Shown here piece after piece: positions 1-5,098 of a DNA stretch of 5,268 bases (its first letter is position 1; the number at the start of each line of letters is the position of its first letter). The translations under genes and the position numbers were made by a program. Location: positions 1-5,268 of the forward strand of contig DATIHM010000096.1 in assembly GCA_035480695.1 (NCBI GenBank), in the 5' to 3' direction. The notes beneath the pieces were generated by a model. That model made no database searches, was not told where the DNA came from, and worked only from the letters and a program-made list of their open reading frames with translations. Source of the DNA: DATBED01 sp035480695. GTDB taxonomy: Bacteria; Patescibacteriota; Saccharimonadia; Saccharimonadales; UBA4665.

Positions 1-5
1 TGGGG

Positions 6-14
6 AAGGAGAGG
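6..14 (+). promoter_or_regulatory. Shine-Dalgarno of rpsN
   Basis: AAGGAGAGG lies at 6-14 and is a strong purine-rich ribosome binding site. The AAGGAG core ends 9 nt before the rpsN ATG at 21. The bases before it are too few to tell whether an upstream gene (rplE in the usual order) ends here. Both TAA at 15-17 and TAA at 19-21 could be its stop. Confidence 0.8.
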
Positions 15-20
15 TAACTA

Positions 21-290
21 ATGGCTAAGAAATCTATCGTTGCCCGCGATGCCAAGCGCATCCAGATGATTGACAAGTATGCCGCCAAGCGCAAAGAGCT
101 CAAAGAGCTCGGCGACCTGGAAGGCCTGGCCAAGCTGCCCCGCAATTCCAGCCCGACGCGAAAAACCAACCGCTGTATCGAGACCGGCCGGCCGCGCGCT
201 TACATGCGTCAATTCGGCTTGTCCAGGATCAGTTTCCGCGAGCATGCCAGCAAGGGCGAAATACCAGGCGTAACGAAAGCGAGCTGGTAA
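21..290 (+). CDS. rpsN: 30S ribosomal protein S14, zinc-free 89-residue form
   Basis: S14 is a small-subunit head protein that binds the 3' domain of 16S rRNA beside S3, S10 and S13. The 89-residue product starts MAKKS and has the basic N-terminal helix (about 1-30), then the family core LPRNSSPTRKTNRC (39-52), TGRPR (55-59), FGLSRI (65-70) and the C-terminal GEIPGV-KASW. There is one cysteine (C52) and no pair of CxxC motifs, so this is the zinc-independent type. It is shorter than the roughly 101-residue E. coli protein because the segment between about residues 30 and 39 is contracted. The start follows a strong Shine-Dalgarno. The TAA stop overlaps the rpsH ATG (TAATG), which suggests translational coupling. 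Identification is by family pattern and synteny. Confidence 0.97.
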   Translation: MAKKSIVARDAKRIQMIDKYAAKRKELKELGDLEGLAKLPRNSSPTRKTNRCIETGRPRAYMRQFGLSRISFREHASKGEIPGVTKASW

Positions 291-691
291 TGAGTACGAC
301 GACCACCGATCCGATCGCAGACATGCTGACCCGCATTCGCAATGCCGTTTTGGTGCGCAAGCACGAAGTCACGCTGCCGCATTCCAAAATCAAGGAATCG
401 GTCGCCCGTCTGCTGGCTGACAGCAACTTCATCGACGGTGTCGAGGTCAAAGAAGATGGCGTCGGCAAGCTGCTGACCGTCCGCATCAACGGCGAAGACA
501 GCAATGCGCGCATCACCGAAATCGTGCGCGTCAGCAAGCCTGGCCGTCGCTACTACGTCAACGCCCTCGAAATCCCGGTGGTCAAGCGCGGCCGCGGCGT
601 GGTCATCGTGAGTACCAGCAAAGGCCTGATGACCGGCGACGATGCCCGCAAGCAGCATATCGGTGGCGAATTAATCTGTAAGGTTTATTAA
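290..691 (+). CDS. rpsH: 30S ribosomal protein S8
   Basis: S8 is a primary 16S rRNA-binding protein of the central domain (helix 21 region). In many bacteria it also represses translation of the spc operon. The 133-residue product matches the usual length. The N-terminal domain shows DPIADMLTRIRNA (7-19) and the LPHSKIKESVARLL helix (29-42). The C-terminal RNA-binding domain has SKPGRRYYV (82-90) and the hallmark STSKGLMT (108-115), ending in IGGELICKVY. The ATG overlaps the rpsN stop as TAATG, and no clear Shine-Dalgarno precedes it. Initiation therefore probably depends on ribosomes finishing rpsN. A 13-nt gap separates it from rplF. I did not identify an S8-binding operator structure. Confidence 0.98.
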   Translation: MSTTTTDPIADMLTRIRNAVLVRKHEVTLPHSKIKESVARLLADSNFIDGVEVKEDGVGKLLTVRINGEDSNARITEIVRVSKPGRRYYVNALEIPVVKRGRGVVIVSTSKGLMTGDDARKQHIGGELICKVY

Positions 692-704
692 GGAAGGATA
701 AGGA

Positions 705-1244
705 ATGTCTCGAGTAGGAAAACTGCCGATCAAAATCCCGAGCGGCGTGACAATCACTACTACAGCCGACGAAATCACTGTTGCCGGCGGTAAAGGCACG
801 CTGAAGCAATTCACTATGCCTGGAATCACCGTCAAGCAAGAAGGTGAAGAACTGGTTGTGACGCGCGCCAATGACGAGCCGAAAATCCGCGCCAAGCACG
901 GCCTGATGCGCTCGCTGCTGAACAATATGGTCGCTGGCGTGAGCGAAGGTTTCAGCAAGAAGCTGGAAATCAATGGCGTCGGCTACCGCGTAGCCGCCCA
1001 GGGCACCGATCTGAAGATGAATCTGGGTTTCTCGCACGATGTCATCTACCACATTCCGGCCGGAGTGACCGCCGCTGTGGAGCAGAACACCATCACCGTC
1101 ACCGGCATCGACAAGCAGCAGGTCGGTCAGGTCGCCGCCGAAATCCGCTCCCTAAAGAAGCCGGAACCTTATAAAGGCAAAGGCATCAAGTACGAAGGCG
1201 AACGCATCATCCGCAAATCCGGTAAGAGTGGGAAGGAAAAATAA
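705..1244 (+). CDS. rplF: 50S ribosomal protein L6
   Basis: L6 is a large-subunit protein near the base of the L7/L12 stalk and the sarcin-ricin loop. It binds 23S rRNA and helps form the factor-binding region. The 179-residue length is standard. The N-terminus MSRVGKLPIKIPSGV is typical. The two related alpha/beta domains are visible: residues 1 to about 82 end with HGLMRSLLNNMVAGVSEGF (65-83), and the second begins LEINGVGYRV (87-96). The C-terminal signature PEPYKGKGIKY (153-163) is intact. The start is supported by AGGAAGG at 691-697, 7 nt upstream. The TAA stop overlaps the rplR ATG in TAATG. Confidence 0.98.
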   Translation: MSRVGKLPIKIPSGVTITTTADEITVAGGKGTLKQFTMPGITVKQEGEELVVTRANDEPKIRAKHGLMRSLLNNMVAGVSEGFSKKLEINGVGYRVAAQGTDLKMNLGFSHDVIYHIPAGVTAAVEQNTITVTGIDKQQVGQVAAEIRSLKKPEPYKGKGIKYEGERIIRKSGKSGKEK

Positions 1245-1603
1245 TGAGTAAGCAAATAGCCCACAAATTACACAACCGAGCACACCGCCAGGCCCGCATC
1301 CGCAGCCATGTGAGCGGTACTACGCAGCGCCCGCGACTGGCCGTCTTTATCAGCAATGTCCACGTCACCGCGCAACTGATTGACGACACGACCAGCAAGA
1401 CTATCGGCTACGCCACCACTATCGGGCAGAAATCCCTCAAGGGGACCATGACCGAGAAAGCCGTCTGGGTTGGCGAAGAGATTGCCAAGCAGGCCAAGTC
1501 GGGCAAAATCAAAGCCGTAGTTTTCGACCGGGGTGGCAAATTATACCATGGCCGTGTCGCCGCCTTGGCCGATGCCGCCCGTAAAACAGGACTGGAGTTC
1601 TAA
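1244..1603 (+). CDS. rplR: 50S ribosomal protein L18
   Basis: L18 binds 5S rRNA and, with L5, anchors it in the central protuberance of the large subunit. The 119-residue product has a basic, arginine- and histidine-rich N-terminal tail (1-28). Then come RPRLAVFISN (29-38), the QKSLKGTMTEKA region (62-73) and the C-terminal signature FDRGG (94-98) followed by YHGRVAALADAAR (101-113), ending GLEF. GGAAGGA at 1231-1237 is a good Shine-Dalgarno, 6 nt from the ATG, so initiation may combine coupling to rplF with direct binding. Its TAA is immediately followed by the rpsE ATG with no gap. Confidence 0.97.
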   Translation: MSKQIAHKLHNRAHRQARIRSHVSGTTQRPRLAVFISNVHVTAQLIDDTTSKTIGYATTIGQKSLKGTMTEKAVWVGEEIAKQAKSGKIKAVVFDRGGKLYHGRVAALADAARKTGLEF

Positions 1604-2215
1604 ATGGCAGATCAACAAAGACGGCCGCATGAGCGGCGCAACCGAAACCCGGAAATCCAACCGGAAGAGAAGCAGTTCGACGAGCGAACGCTACACATCG
1701 ACCGCGTGGCGCGTGTCGTCAAAGGCGGCCGGCGCTTCAGGTTCCGCGCTTTGGTCGTGGTCGGTGATAAGAAAAGCAAAGTTGGGATCGGCAGTGCTAA
1801 AGGCGCCGACGTGACGGCTGCCGTCACCAAGGCCACCGAAGTCGCCAAGAAAAGTTTTATAACCGTGCCACTTTATAAGGGAACTCTGCCACACGAGGTC
1901 GAATCCAAGGTTTCCGGCGCCCGCATCCTGATTAAGCCGGCCAGCGCCGGAACCGGCCTGATTGCCGGCGGAGTCGTCCGTTCGATTCTCGAAGTTGCCG
2001 GCGTCAAAAACGCCCTCAGTAAGTCGCTCGGCTCTTCCAACAAGACCAACACCGCTTACGCCACCATAGCTGCGCTGCAGAGCTTGGTGCCGGCCAACAA
2101 GTGGGTGACGGCCGCTCCTGCCAAGAAGAAAGAAGCCAAAGCCGAGCCTAAAGCCGACAAGCCAGCCACCAAGAAAGCTCCAGCCAAAAAGGCCACAGCA
2201 AAGGAGGCCAAATAA
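1604..2215 (+). CDS. rpsE: 30S ribosomal protein S5 with a long Lys/Ala-rich C-terminal tail
   Basis: S5 sits at the mRNA entry side of the small subunit, contacts S4 and S8 and affects decoding fidelity. The 203-residue product is longer than the 167-residue E. coli protein. A basic, charged N-terminal extension covers about 1-28. The double-stranded-RNA-binding-like domain includes GGRRFRFRALVVVGD (41-55) and VGIGSAKGADV (60-70). The C-terminal domain includes GARILIKPASAGTGLIAGG (105-123) and SILEVAGVKNALSKSLGSSN (127-146). Residues 171-203 form a low-complexity Lys/Ala/Pro/Glu tail that is probably disordered. The start directly abuts the rplR stop, with GGAG at 1594-1597 as ribosome binding site. 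The next gene is rplO, so rpmD (L30), which lies here in many bacteria, is missing. The tail codons carry the rplO ribosome binding site. Confidence 0.97.
   Translation: MADQQRRPHERRNRNPEIQPEEKQFDERTLHIDRVARVVKGGRRFRFRALVVVGDKKSKVGIGSAKGADVTAAVTKATEVAKKSFITVPLYKGTLPHEVESKVSGARILIKPASAGTGLIAGGVVRSILEVAGVKNALSKSLGSSNKTNTAYATIAALQSLVPANKWVTAAPAKKKEAKAEPKADKPATKKAPAKKATAKEAK
2201..2207 (+). promoter_or_regulatory. Shine-Dalgarno of rplO inside the rpsE tail
   Basis: AAGGAGG is a full consensus Shine-Dalgarno at 2201-2207, 7 nt before the rplO ATG at 2215. It is read as Lys-Glu plus the first base of an Ala codon in the S5 tail. The Lys/Ala-rich tail therefore accommodates the next gene's translation signal. 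Confidence 0.85.
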
Positions 2216-2691
2216 TGAAGTTCCACGAACTGCAAACCGCCAAGCAGCGCAAACCTAAGCGTCTCGGCCGCGGTATCGCCAGCGGCAAGGGCAAGACTGC
2301 CACCCGCGGCACCAAGGGCCAGAAGTCCCGCGCCGGCTACAGCGCCAACCCGGGCTTTGCTGGCGGCAGCAACCCCTTGATGCAAAAACTGCCCAAGCTG
2401 CCCGGTTTCCGCAGCCACAAAATCGCTCCCGAAACCGTTTACACTGGTCAACTGGAACAATTCGGCGGCAAGACCGTCGACGCTGAAGCCCTGGCTAAAG
2501 CTGGACTTATCTCTAACCCATATGTTTCCGTCAAACTCATCACTAAAGGTGAGCTCACCAAGAAAGTGACCGTCAAACTCGGCGGAGCCAGCGAATCCGC
2601 TAAGGCAGCTATCGAAGCCGCCGGTGGCTCATTCGAAAAGGCCACACGCCTGCAACGCCCCAAAACCAGCACAAAAGAAAAGAAGTCCTAA
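2215..2691 (+). CDS. rplO: 50S ribosomal protein L15
   Basis: L15 is an assembly protein of the large subunit whose long N-terminal extension threads through 23S rRNA. The 158-residue product shows that glycine- and arginine-rich extension: LGRG (17-20), SGKGKT (23-28), RGTKGQKSR (31-39) and GFAGGSNPL (47-55). The globular C-terminal domain carries VKLITKGELTKKVTVK (106-121) and SAKAAIEAAGGSF (128-140), the region matching the family signature. The C-terminus is lysine-rich. The ATG overlaps the rpsE TAA in TAATG and has a consensus Shine-Dalgarno. This is the last gene of the tightly packed block. No terminator with a T tract follows its stop, so some read-through into the next ORF remains possible. 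Confidence 0.97.
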   Translation: MKFHELQTAKQRKPKRLGRGIASGKGKTATRGTKGQKSRAGYSANPGFAGGSNPLMQKLPKLPGFRSHKIAPETVYTGQLEQFGGKTVDAEALAKAGLISNPYVSVKLITKGELTKKVTVKLGGASESAKAAIEAAGGSFEKATRLQRPKTSTKEKKS

Positions 2692-2709
2692 GTTTGCCAA
2701 AAAGGCCAG

Positions 2710-2740
2710 TTGCATTGGTGTATTGCTTCTGTGGTACACT
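2710..2740 (+). promoter_or_regulatory. Candidate extended -10 promoter of the orphan ORF
   Basis: A -10-like TACACT lies at 2735-2740 and is preceded by TGG (2732-2734), which makes an extended -10. A -35-like TTGCAT lies at 2710-2715 with a long 19-nt spacer. The extended -10 may compensate for the poor spacing. A start point 7 to 8 nt after the hexamer falls at 2747-2748, and 2748 is the A of the ORF's ATG. The element lies entirely between the rplO stop and the ORF. This is seen as a motif only, with no expression evidence. Confidence 0.5.
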
Positions 2741-2747
2741 AAAATTG

Positions 2748-3113
2748 ATGAGTGATAAAAAGCTGCAAAATGAAAGTGGGTCGAAAGAAACTGTTGTTTT
2801 AGACGTGCTGCCAATAGATGATTACAGGCAGTTTATTGAAGATACTAAAGAGCGTCTTATTGAAGTAACAGACCTTCATGGTAATAGAATTACAGGCTAT
2901 AACCGCGGATTTTTCTCTTACAATAGGGGCACGACTATCCTGAGCGATTCCGTTATGCTTGAACAAGTAGAGCGCAGTGACGATTTTCAAACGGACGATG
3001 GCCAGGCAACAGGCAGTACAGAAAGAGCAGCCAGAATTCCGGCCAACACTGTCAGCAAATTACTGTTGGCCGGTGGCAAAGTCATCGACATGCCTCAACA
3101 CTCGTCTTCATAA
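2748..3113 (+). CDS. Hypothetical protein, 121 residues, between rplO and secY
   Basis: I do not recognise this protein. The 121 residues are acidic and hydrophilic, with no signal peptide, membrane segment or cysteine. An acidic/polar N-terminus (1-15) leads into a folded-looking core: VVLDVLPIDDYRQFIEDTKERL (broken here as 16-37), then a beta-like stretch with a repeated YNRG (51-54 and 58-61) and TTILSDSVMLEQV (62-74). A low-complexity polar linker (77-95) is followed by RIPANTVSKLLLAGG (96-110). The order strand, GFF/GTT turn, ILSD strand, linker, IP-V-L strand loosely resembles an Sm-like barrel, but this is weak inference. An upstream in-frame TTG at 2694 would add 18 residues. I prefer ATG 2748 because a promoter-like element overlaps that extension and positions transcription at this ATG. 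GC is about 44% by hand count (160 of 366), clearly lower than the ribosomal neighbours. Confidence 0.72.
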   Translation: MSDKKLQNESGSKETVVLDVLPIDDYRQFIEDTKERLIEVTDLHGNRITGYNRGFFSYNRGTTILSDSVMLEQVERSDDFQTDDGQATGSTERAARIPANTVSKLLLAGGKVIDMPQHSSS

Positions 3114-3174
3114 TTGTTGTTAAAGTTTAATAATTATTATTCAAGCTCTAGGAGACATGTACGGCATTCGCACT

Positions 3175-3202
3175 TTGATTACATCTGTAGATATGCTTTA
3201 AT
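3175..3202 (+). promoter_or_regulatory. Candidate promoter of secY
   Basis: TTGATT at 3175-3180 and TTTAAT at 3197-3202 are 16 nt apart, and TGC at 3194-3196 makes an extended -10. The predicted start near 3209 gives secY a leader of about 25 nt. The whole 120-nt gap between the orphan ORF and secY is AT-rich at its start and holds no other clear signal. Confidence 0.45.
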
Positions 3203-3233
3203 AGAACGGAAGCATGCGGGGCAATAAACAGTC

Positions 3234-4733
3234 GTGAACTGGAAGATAATTATCAAGTCTCTGGGAAACCAGGACATGCGCAAGCGTATCCTGGCGGTGC
3301 TCGGCATTCTGCTGGTTTTCCGTATCTTGGCGCACATCCCGGTGCCGCTGAGCAATCCGCAGACACTGCATCAGGTCCTGACCAACCTGTTTAACTCCAG
3401 CAACACGCCCCAGCTGCTGAGCTTCGTGAATGTGTTGTCTGGCGGCGCGCTTGCCAACTTCTCGATAATGATTGCCGGCCTGGGGCCGTACATCAACGCG
3501 TCCATCATCATGCAGCTGCTGACAAAGGCGATTCCGCAGCTAGAGGCGTTGCACAAAGAGGGCGAGTTCGGCCAGAAGAAGATCAACCAGTACACGCGTA
3601 TTTTGACACTGCCGCTGGCCATCATCCAATCCGTCGGTTCGATTTACTTGATCCGCCAGTATGCCCAGTCGATCGGCGGAATCGGCGACATCACGGCCAA
3701 CACCTCAATCACGCAATGGGTGCTGATGATTGCCGCATTGACCGGAGGATCGATGCTGCTGATGTGGCTGGGCGAGCTTATCACCGAGCAATCCATCGGC
3801 AACGGTATTTCGCTGATCATTACGGTGGGAATCGTCAGCCGCCTGCCGAGCACCATCAAAGATGTCGTCGGCACCGTCGTCGGCGGCAAAGAGCACTGGA
3901 GGATTTTCGGGCACACCTTCCCAGTCAACAAGGGGGCGCTTTTGGCGAGTGCCATATTGTTGATCGTGGTCGTGGTGGTCACGTGGGTTGTCGTGATGCT
4001 CAACGAGGCGGCGCGCAACCTGACAGTTAATTACGCCAAACGTGTGCAGGGCAACCGCACCTACGGCGGAATCACAACGATTTTGCCGGTGAAACTGATT
4101 ACGGCCGGCGTGGTGCCGATAATCTTCGCCGTGGCGTTCTTGAGTGTGCCGAGCTTCGTCGGCCAATTGCTGAGCGGTAGCCATAATGCGCACTGGGCGC
4201 ATCTCGGCCAAAACCTGGTGACTTGGTTCCAGCCGCCGTCGAAGACAACCTTCGCCACCGAAGGCTTCAAGGCCTACATCTACCCGCTGGTCTACTTCAT
4301 GCTGGTTTTCGTCTTCACTTTCTTCTACACCAGTATCACATTCAACTCGAAGGAAATCGCTGAGAACCTGCATAAACAGGGTGGATTTATCGAAGGCGTG
4401 CGCGGTGGAGAGCAGACCGAGAAGTACCTAGGTAAAATCGTCAACCGCCTGACGCTGTTCGGCGCTATCAGTCTGGGAATTCTGGCAGTCGTGCCGATTG
4501 TCGCCCAGGTGTTCATCAACAGCAATATCGCCATCGGTGGTACCAGCGTGCTTATCCTGGTGTCGGTCGCGCTGCAGACGCTGCGGTCTGTCGAATCCCG
4601 CGCCTTGATGGTCACGTACGACCAGTATTCACAGCCCGACTTCTTCTACGAGCCGGGCTCGGCGGCCGACGCAGGGACAGGCGGCAGCCGACTCCGCTTC
4701 GGCCAGCGCCTCTTGCGCCGTGGCAAAAAATAG
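3234..4733 (+). CDS. secY: Protein translocase channel subunit SecY
   Basis: SecY is the pore of the Sec translocon in the cytoplasmic membrane. It works with SecE, SecG and SecA or the ribosome to pass unfolded proteins across or into the membrane. The 499-residue product shows the ten-helix pattern: TM1 about 18-38, plug/TM2 about 70-97, TM3 122-140, TM4 161-180, TM5 187-204, TM6 235-256, TM7 284-303, TM8 347-368, TM9 407-427 and TM10 435-451. Family motifs are GGALANFSIMIAGLGPYI (70-87), LGELITEQSIGNGISLII (179-196), NEAARNLTVNYAKR (257-270) and R390 in cytosolic loop C5. The start is GTG at 3234. An in-frame TAA at 3225-3227 excludes anything upstream, and residues 1-14 form the usual amphipathic lead-in. 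It is longer than typical family members (about 430-440), mainly through outer loops near 205-234 and 312-346 and a basic tail after 465. No strong Shine-Dalgarno is seen. The stop is TAG, and adk and map do not follow. Confidence 0.97.
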   Translation: MNWKIIIKSLGNQDMRKRILAVLGILLVFRILAHIPVPLSNPQTLHQVLTNLFNSSNTPQLLSFVNVLSGGALANFSIMIAGLGPYINASIIMQLLTKAIPQLEALHKEGEFGQKKINQYTRILTLPLAIIQSVGSIYLIRQYAQSIGGIGDITANTSITQWVLMIAALTGGSMLLMWLGELITEQSIGNGISLIITVGIVSRLPSTIKDVVGTVVGGKEHWRIFGHTFPVNKGALLASAILLIVVVVVTWVVVMLNEAARNLTVNYAKRVQGNRTYGGITTILPVKLITAGVVPIIFAVAFLSVPSFVGQLLSGSHNAHWAHLGQNLVTWFQPPSKTTFATEGFKAYIYPLVYFMLVFVFTFFYTSITFNSKEIAENLHKQGGFIEGVRGGEQTEKYLGKIVNRLTLFGAISLGILAVVPIVAQVFINSNIAIGGTSVLILVSVALQTLRSVESRALMVTYDQYSQPDFFYEPGSAADAGTGGSRLRFGQRLLRRGKK

Positions 4734-4746
4734 CTTAAAATTAAGC
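4733..4746. other. Short AT-rich inverted repeat at the secY stop
   Basis: GCTTAA (4733-4738) and TTAAGC (4741-4746) are separated by AA and begin at the last base of the secY TAG. As + strand RNA the hairpin is weak and lacks a following T tract. On the - strand it would be followed by a T run (complement of 4725-4730). It may be a weak transcription boundary or simply chance. I do not call it a terminator. Confidence 0.25.
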
Positions 4747-4780
4747 CTGAAATAAACCACAACTTTCTTCGCAAAAACCC

Positions 4781-4810
4781 TTTACAAAGCGTTGTGGCGA
4801 GTGCTATAAT
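4781..4810 (+). promoter_or_regulatory. Strong candidate promoter of infA-rpmJ-rpsM
   Basis: TTTACA at 4781-4786 (one mismatch to the -35 consensus) and a perfect TATAAT at 4805-4810 have an 18-nt spacer, and TGC at 4802-4804 provides an extended -10. This is the best promoter match in the window. The predicted start near 4817 leaves only about 12 nt before the infA ATG at 4829. It implies that infA and the following genes are transcribed independently of secY. Confidence 0.75.
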
Positions 4811-4828
4811 TGACCCTTAGTTATATTT

Positions 4829-5050
4829 ATGGCGGCCAATAAGGAAGTAATCGAGCTCACTGGTAAAGTTGTAGAGACTCTGCCAGGCACCCAATTTAAG
4901 GTGGAACTCGAGAATGGCCATCAGATTATAGCTCACGTTGCCGGCAAGATGCGTAAGCACTTTATCCGCATCGTACCCGGTGACAGCGTTACTGTAGAGC
5001 TGACGCCTTACGATCTTACGAAGGGTCGAATTACGTACCGCAAGGGTTGA
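4829..5050 (+). CDS. infA: Translation initiation factor IF-1
   Basis: IF-1 is a small cytosolic protein with a single OB fold that binds the 30S A site and supports IF-2 and IF-3 during initiation. The 73-residue product is of normal length and matches the family throughout: IELTGKVVETLPGTQFKVEL (8-27), NGHQIIAHVAGKMRKHFIRI (29-48), PGDSVTVELTPYDLTKGRI (50-68) and a final TYRKG. The start is fixed by the conserved N-terminus. No Shine-Dalgarno precedes it, and the nearby bases are AT-rich. Together with the promoter at 4781-4810 this suggests a very short leader. The TGA stop supports the standard bacterial code. In many bacteria adk and map precede infA, but here secY is the direct neighbour. 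Confidence 0.98.
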   Translation: MAANKEVIELTGKVVETLPGTQFKVELENGHQIIAHVAGKMRKHFIRIVPGDSVTVELTPYDLTKGRITYRKG

Positions 5051-5081
5051 GAGCCCATATAAGCAGTGAGTCATCGCAGCA

Positions 5082-5087
5082 AAGGAG
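5082..5087 (+). promoter_or_regulatory. Shine-Dalgarno upstream of rpmJ
   Basis: AAGGAG at 5082-5087 is a good core. It lies 2 nt from the ATG at 5090 and 11 nt from the ATG at 5099. Neither spacing is ideal. The longer one is more tolerable and agrees with the conserved L36 start. Confidence 0.6.
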
Positions 5088-5098
5088 CAATGATCCGC

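Noticed and set aside
1..20. Tail of rplE
   Set aside because: Two reading frames could end in a stop here, at 15-17 or 19-21, and there are too few codons to match L5. I did not call it.
209..658. Long antisense reading frame opposite rpsH (and similar ones opposite rplF, rplO and secY)
   Set aside because: These are by-products of GC-rich codon use in the real genes. The encoded sequences lack family motifs, and the + strand proteins are certain.
2696..2706. GCC-AAAAA-GGC hairpin after rplO as a terminator
   Set aside because: Only three base pairs and no T tract follow. It cannot be supported as a terminator.
2718..2739. GTGTA/TACAC inverted repeat over the orphan ORF promoter as an operator
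   Set aside because: Five-base arms with a 12-nt spacer are common by chance. No other support was found.
2694..2747. TTG start extending the orphan ORF by 18 residues
   Set aside because: There is no ribosome binding site at a suitable distance, and the extension overlaps the candidate promoter. ATG 2748 fits better.
3114..3140. TTGTTG and TATTAT as an extra upstream secY promoter
   Set aside because: The spacer is 15 nt and the region is simply AT-rich. The pair at 3175-3202 is better.
5090..5098. Alternative rpmJ start at ATG 5090
   Set aside because: The Shine-Dalgarno would be only 2 nt away, and the extra Met-Ile-Arg is not part of the conserved L36 N-terminus.
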